Part shown: piece after piece, positions 61,834-64,000 of the stretch
Numbering within the stretch: position 1 is the first letter of the stretch
Layout: the number at the start of each line of letters is the position of its first letter
Origin: Phenylobacterium sp.
Lineage (GTDB): Bacteria; Pseudomonadota; Alphaproteobacteria; Caulobacterales; Caulobacteraceae
Assembly: GCF_030681155.1 (NCBI RefSeq)
Contig: NZ_JAUXXE010000078.1
Span: 1-64,000, forward strand
Length of the DNA: 64,000 nucleotides
Direction: 5' to 3'
The notes under the pieces: model-generated
What the model was told of the DNA's origin: nothing
Databases searched by the model: none
The model's input: the letters and a program-made list of their open reading frames with translations, nothing else
Translations under genes and position numbers: made by a program

Positions 61834-62871
61834 CTAGAGGCTCGCCCTGCTGACGGAGGGGGCGAGTTCGTGGCCGCGCGAGGTTGTGGTGGCCTGGGAG
61901 GCGGCCCAGTTGATCGCCGAGCCGAGCGAGTTGGATCGGTGAGTGACGTTCGAGGCGCTGGTCCAGCATGAGATGAACCGACCCACCTTGCCGTAGCTGT
62001 TGTCCAGGACCGCATGAGGAATGCCCAGCAGCACGGACAGGATATGGGTGTGGAGCCGGTCGGTGACGACGGCGCGGCCCGAGGAGAGCAGCCGGGTCCC
62101 TCGCCGGACTCGCGCTTCGGCCGCGGCTCGGAACGCGCCGAACCGCGCGGCCTGCGGGCCGTGCGCGGCGATCGCGCCGGCGACGCCCCAAGCACGGGCC
62201 AGGTGAAGCTCCAGCTTAGGCTCCTCCAGCCAATCGGCGACTCTCACATTGGGGCCAACGTCGGCGGGGTTGGCCATTTCCACCCGTTCAATGTCGGTTC
62301 GCAGCAGGCAGAGCACATCGACCTCCGGTCGCTGCGGGCGAGCAATCGGCCCGATGAAGAACGCCATGTCGGGAGAGAGGATCGTCTCGCATTGGAAATG
62401 GCGCTGGGCGAGTTCGAACGACTCCTTGTCGCGAACCAGGAGCGTAAAGGCGCCATGCGCCTCAATAAGCCGTGCGGCTTCGTCCAGCTTTTCGGGCGAT
62501 GAGAAGTGGATCGACTGCGGCAGCTGGATGAGCTGTCGGCCACGGGTCAATTCCAGCAGCCGGTTTCGGAAGGTCTGATGGTGGGGCCAGATGTCGCCGA
62601 AATTGCCGCCGCCATGGATGAAGATCGGTCCGCGGGGGCAGCGCTCCAGCAACTCGGTCATCGAGAAGTCGGCGATCGAGCAGACATATGAAGGCGGCCG
62701 CGGCGCGTGGCGGCGGAAATAGGCCATCTCGCCGGCCCATATCGCTGAGTCGCCGACGTTCGCATGGTTGGGGAAATCGACGAGCGCATAGGGCTCGTCC
62801 AGGGTGAACGGCTCCAGCGCCCGTCTCGCGATCCTGCAGAGATCATCGATCAGGCAAGCATCCGTCGCCAT
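61834..62871 (-). CDS. Polysaccharide pyruvyl transferase
   Basis: A 345-residue CsaB/ExoV-like enzyme that adds ketal-linked pyruvate from PEP to a sugar. It has PNHANVGDSAIWAGE at ~35-49, FIHGGGNFGDIWPHHQTFR at ~84-102, LPQSIHFSS and SSGRAVVTDRLHTHILSVLLGIPHAVLDNSYGKV (~258-290), the acceptor-site His pair. ATG 62871 has GGAGG upstream. The ketal would make the polysaccharide acidic. Confidence 0.92.
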   Translation of the reverse strand: MATDACLIDDLCRIARRALEPFTLDEPYALVDFPNHANVGDSAIWAGEMAYFRRHAPRPPSYVCSIADFSMTELLERCPRGPIFIHGGGNFGDIWPHHQTFRNRLLELTRGRQLIQLPQSIHFSSPEKLDEAARLIEAHGAFTLLVRDKESFELAQRHFQCETILSPDMAFFIGPIARPQRPEVDVLCLLRTDIERVEMANPADVGPNVRVADWLEEPKLELHLARAWGVAGAIAAHGPQAARFGAFRAAAEARVRRGTRLLSSGRAVVTDRLHTHILSVLLGIPHAVLDNSYGKVGRFISCWTSASNVTHRSNSLGSAINWAASQATTTSRGHELAPSVSRASL

Positions 62872-63147
62872 CAGGCAAACACCTCCAGAACTGGCCGCGC
62901 CGTCGAGAAAACGGCTGCGGCTGGAGCGGTACTGCCTCGGGCTTGGCGCCATCGGGCCGGTTCGGCAACCCTCGCCCTCTGGTGAAGCTTCCACTTTCAC
63001 TCAACCGCCTCCAACCTGACACGAGGCGCCCCTATCGCGTCAGAAATGGACGGCAAGCTGGTCATTCGCTCCAGGCGCATGATTGTCTTTGCCTAGGCTC
63101 GCGCAGCCCTCGAATGTCGGGCGCTTCCAAGGAGACCTCGGACGCGA
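62872..63147. other. 276-bp divergent gap between pyruvyl transferase and flippase
   Basis: No supported gene was seen here. The long open frame that crosses it and runs into the flippase (NATISEIVASG frame) is out of frame with the flippase and has no ribosome site. It should hold divergent promoters. Confidence 0.45.
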
Positions 63148-64000
63148 ATGCAACGATCTCCGAGATTGTCGCGTCGGGCTTCGGCGTCGGTATTGTGGTC
63201 GTTCGTGCGCTTCGCCAGCGACCAGATGTTCAATTTCCTGGTCTTCGTGACCATGGCGCGGCTGTTGCCGACCGAGGACTTCGGCCTGTTCATCGTCGCC
63301 CTGGTTTATGCCGAGGTCGGCAAGATCATCGCCTCGGGCGGCTTGGTGAGCAGCCTCTATCGCGCACCGGAGATCACCCCGACGCTCGCCGATACGGTGT
63401 TCTGGAGCAATCTGCTGCTGGCGTTCATCGTCGCCGTCGCCGGGCTGGTCCTCCAAGGCCAGATCGCCTCGGCCCTCGGTCGGCCGGAAGGCGCAAGCGT
63501 CATCGCAGCCTTGGGCTTCGTGGTGCCGATCACCGCCCTGGGCGCCAGCCACATGTCGCGCAACCTCCGCGACTTCGGTCATAAGTCGCTGGCCCTGAGA
63601 TCGTTGCTGAGCGGTGTCATCGGCGGCGGTCTGGCGATCCTGGCGGCGCTCAATGGGTTTGGCGTCTGGAGCCTGGTGGTTCAGCGCTATGTCACCGAGA
63701 CGATCAGCACGATCGTCGCCTGGATGGCTTTCCGCTGGCGGCCCGGCTTCCAGTTCTCGCTGCAGACCCTGCGCCGGCAATTGCCGCTGGGCGGCAACGT
63801 GGCTGCCTCCCAATTAGTCATCCTGTTCATTTCACGCTCTCAGGACGTCATCGTTTCGCGGTCGCTGGGGGCGAGCGCGGTGGGGATCTATCGAACCGCC
63901 TGGAAGTCGGTCGAACTGATCGCCCAGGGCACGATCATGCCGTTTTCGACCGTTTCGCTGCCAACCCTGGCCAAGCTGCAGTCCGATCCTGCCGCCTTCC
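63148..64000 (+). CDS. Wzx-type polysaccharide flippase, 3' end beyond window
   Basis: At least 284 residues are visible, starting at ATG 63148 (AAGGAG about 13 bases upstream). The protein has a basic N-terminus (MQRSPRLSRRASASVLWSF) and successive spans: MFNFLVFVTMARLLPTEDFG, TVFWSNLLLAFIVAVAGLVL, LALRSLLSGVIGGGLAILAAL, then SRSQDVIVSRSLGASAVGIYRTAW, the classic PST/MOP-family signature. It would flip the lipid-linked repeat unit to the periplasm. The frame is open to the last base of the window. Confidence 0.9.
   Translation, partial: MQRSPRLSRRASASVLWSFVRFASDQMFNFLVFVTMARLLPTEDFGLFIVALVYAEVGKIIASGGLVSSLYRAPEITPTLADTVFWSNLLLAFIVAVAGLVLQGQIASALGRPEGASVIAALGFVVPITALGASHMSRNLRDFGHKSLALRSLLSGVIGGGLAILAALNGFGVWSLVVQRYVTETISTIVAWMAFRWRPGFQFSLQTLRRQLPLGGNVAASQLVILFISRSQDVIVSRSLGASAVGIYRTAWKSVELIAQGTIMPFSTVSLPTLAKLQSDPAAF

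Noticed and set aside
62943..63584. 213-codon plus-strand frame overlapping the flippase
   Set aside because: It is out of frame with the clear flippase signature starting at ATG 63148.
1..64000. CRISPR array, IS element, integrase or prophage
   Set aside because: No regularly spaced repeats, transposase motifs or phage genes were found; base composition is even except for the 46.3-46.66 kb gap.

Overview
This is a GC-rich, gene-dense alphaproteobacterial chromosome segment. The RpoD C-terminus, three large TonB-dependent-receptor-type proteins, many exported proteins and a complete bacterial ceramide pathway in a Caulobacter-like gene order point to the family Caulobacteraceae (Caulobacter, Phenylobacterium or a close relative). 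That placement is inferred from gene content and remembered synteny, not from a database search. No rRNA, insertion sequence, integrase, CRISPR array or phage gene was seen; there is one tRNA.

Layout. 1-13.4 kb is housekeeping and envelope genes: end of rpoD, an M28 peptidase, small exported proteins, a 2OG-Fe(II) oxygenase-like protein, a 73-residue flagellar-rod-like protein, a serine beta-lactamase-fold enzyme, a PEBP-family protein, a lipoprotein esterase, a TonB receptor, panD and a SIMPL protein. 13.5 kb has a CAU-anticodon tRNA, probably tRNA-Ile2. 13.7-31 kb is a sphingolipid island. 31.2-46.3 kb is mixed metabolism and envelope functions: amidohydrolase, methyltransferase, two TonB-receptor-type proteins, M24 peptidase, free-methionine-sulfoxide reductase, thiolase plus SDR, sorbosone-dehydrogenase-like lipoprotein, SleB hydrolase and two tiny membrane proteins. 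46.6-64 kb is a Wzx/Wzy-type exopolysaccharide locus, cut by the window edge inside its flippase gene.

Sphingolipid island. One minus-strand operon runs lptC-like, glycerophosphotransferase-like, flippase, acyl-AMP ligase (acsR), ceramide reductase (cerR), acyl carrier protein (acpR), serine palmitoyltransferase (spt). A convergent plus-strand trio encodes a CDP-alcohol phosphotransferase fused to a degenerate nucleotidyltransferase, a lipid kinase of the ceramide kinase type, and a protein of unknown activity (cpgA/B/C-like). A third block holds HIT, lptF-like, lptG-like, the GNAT-fold ceramide synthase (bcerS) and a MobA-like nucleotidyltransferase; a second nucleotidyltransferase converges on it. 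Ceramide synthesis, anionic headgroup attachment and three of the inner-membrane Lpt exporter parts (C, F, G) are therefore encoded together, without lptA, lptB or lptD. I read this as a dedicated sphingolipid route to the outer membrane.

Polysaccharide locus. A ManC-type guanylyltransferase fused to an AGE-type isomerase and a GalE-type epimerase supply sugar nucleotides. Four glycosyltransferases and a pyruvyl transferase build the unit, Wzx and Wzy flip and polymerise it, a Wzc-type co-polymerase with a C-terminal tyrosine cluster controls length, and a short Wza-like lipoprotein lies divergent from a large outer-membrane beta-barrel that may form the exit pore.

Starts were chosen by Shine-Dalgarno, overlap and signal-peptide evidence. 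Four or five starts in the sphingolipid and polysaccharide regions are TTG.
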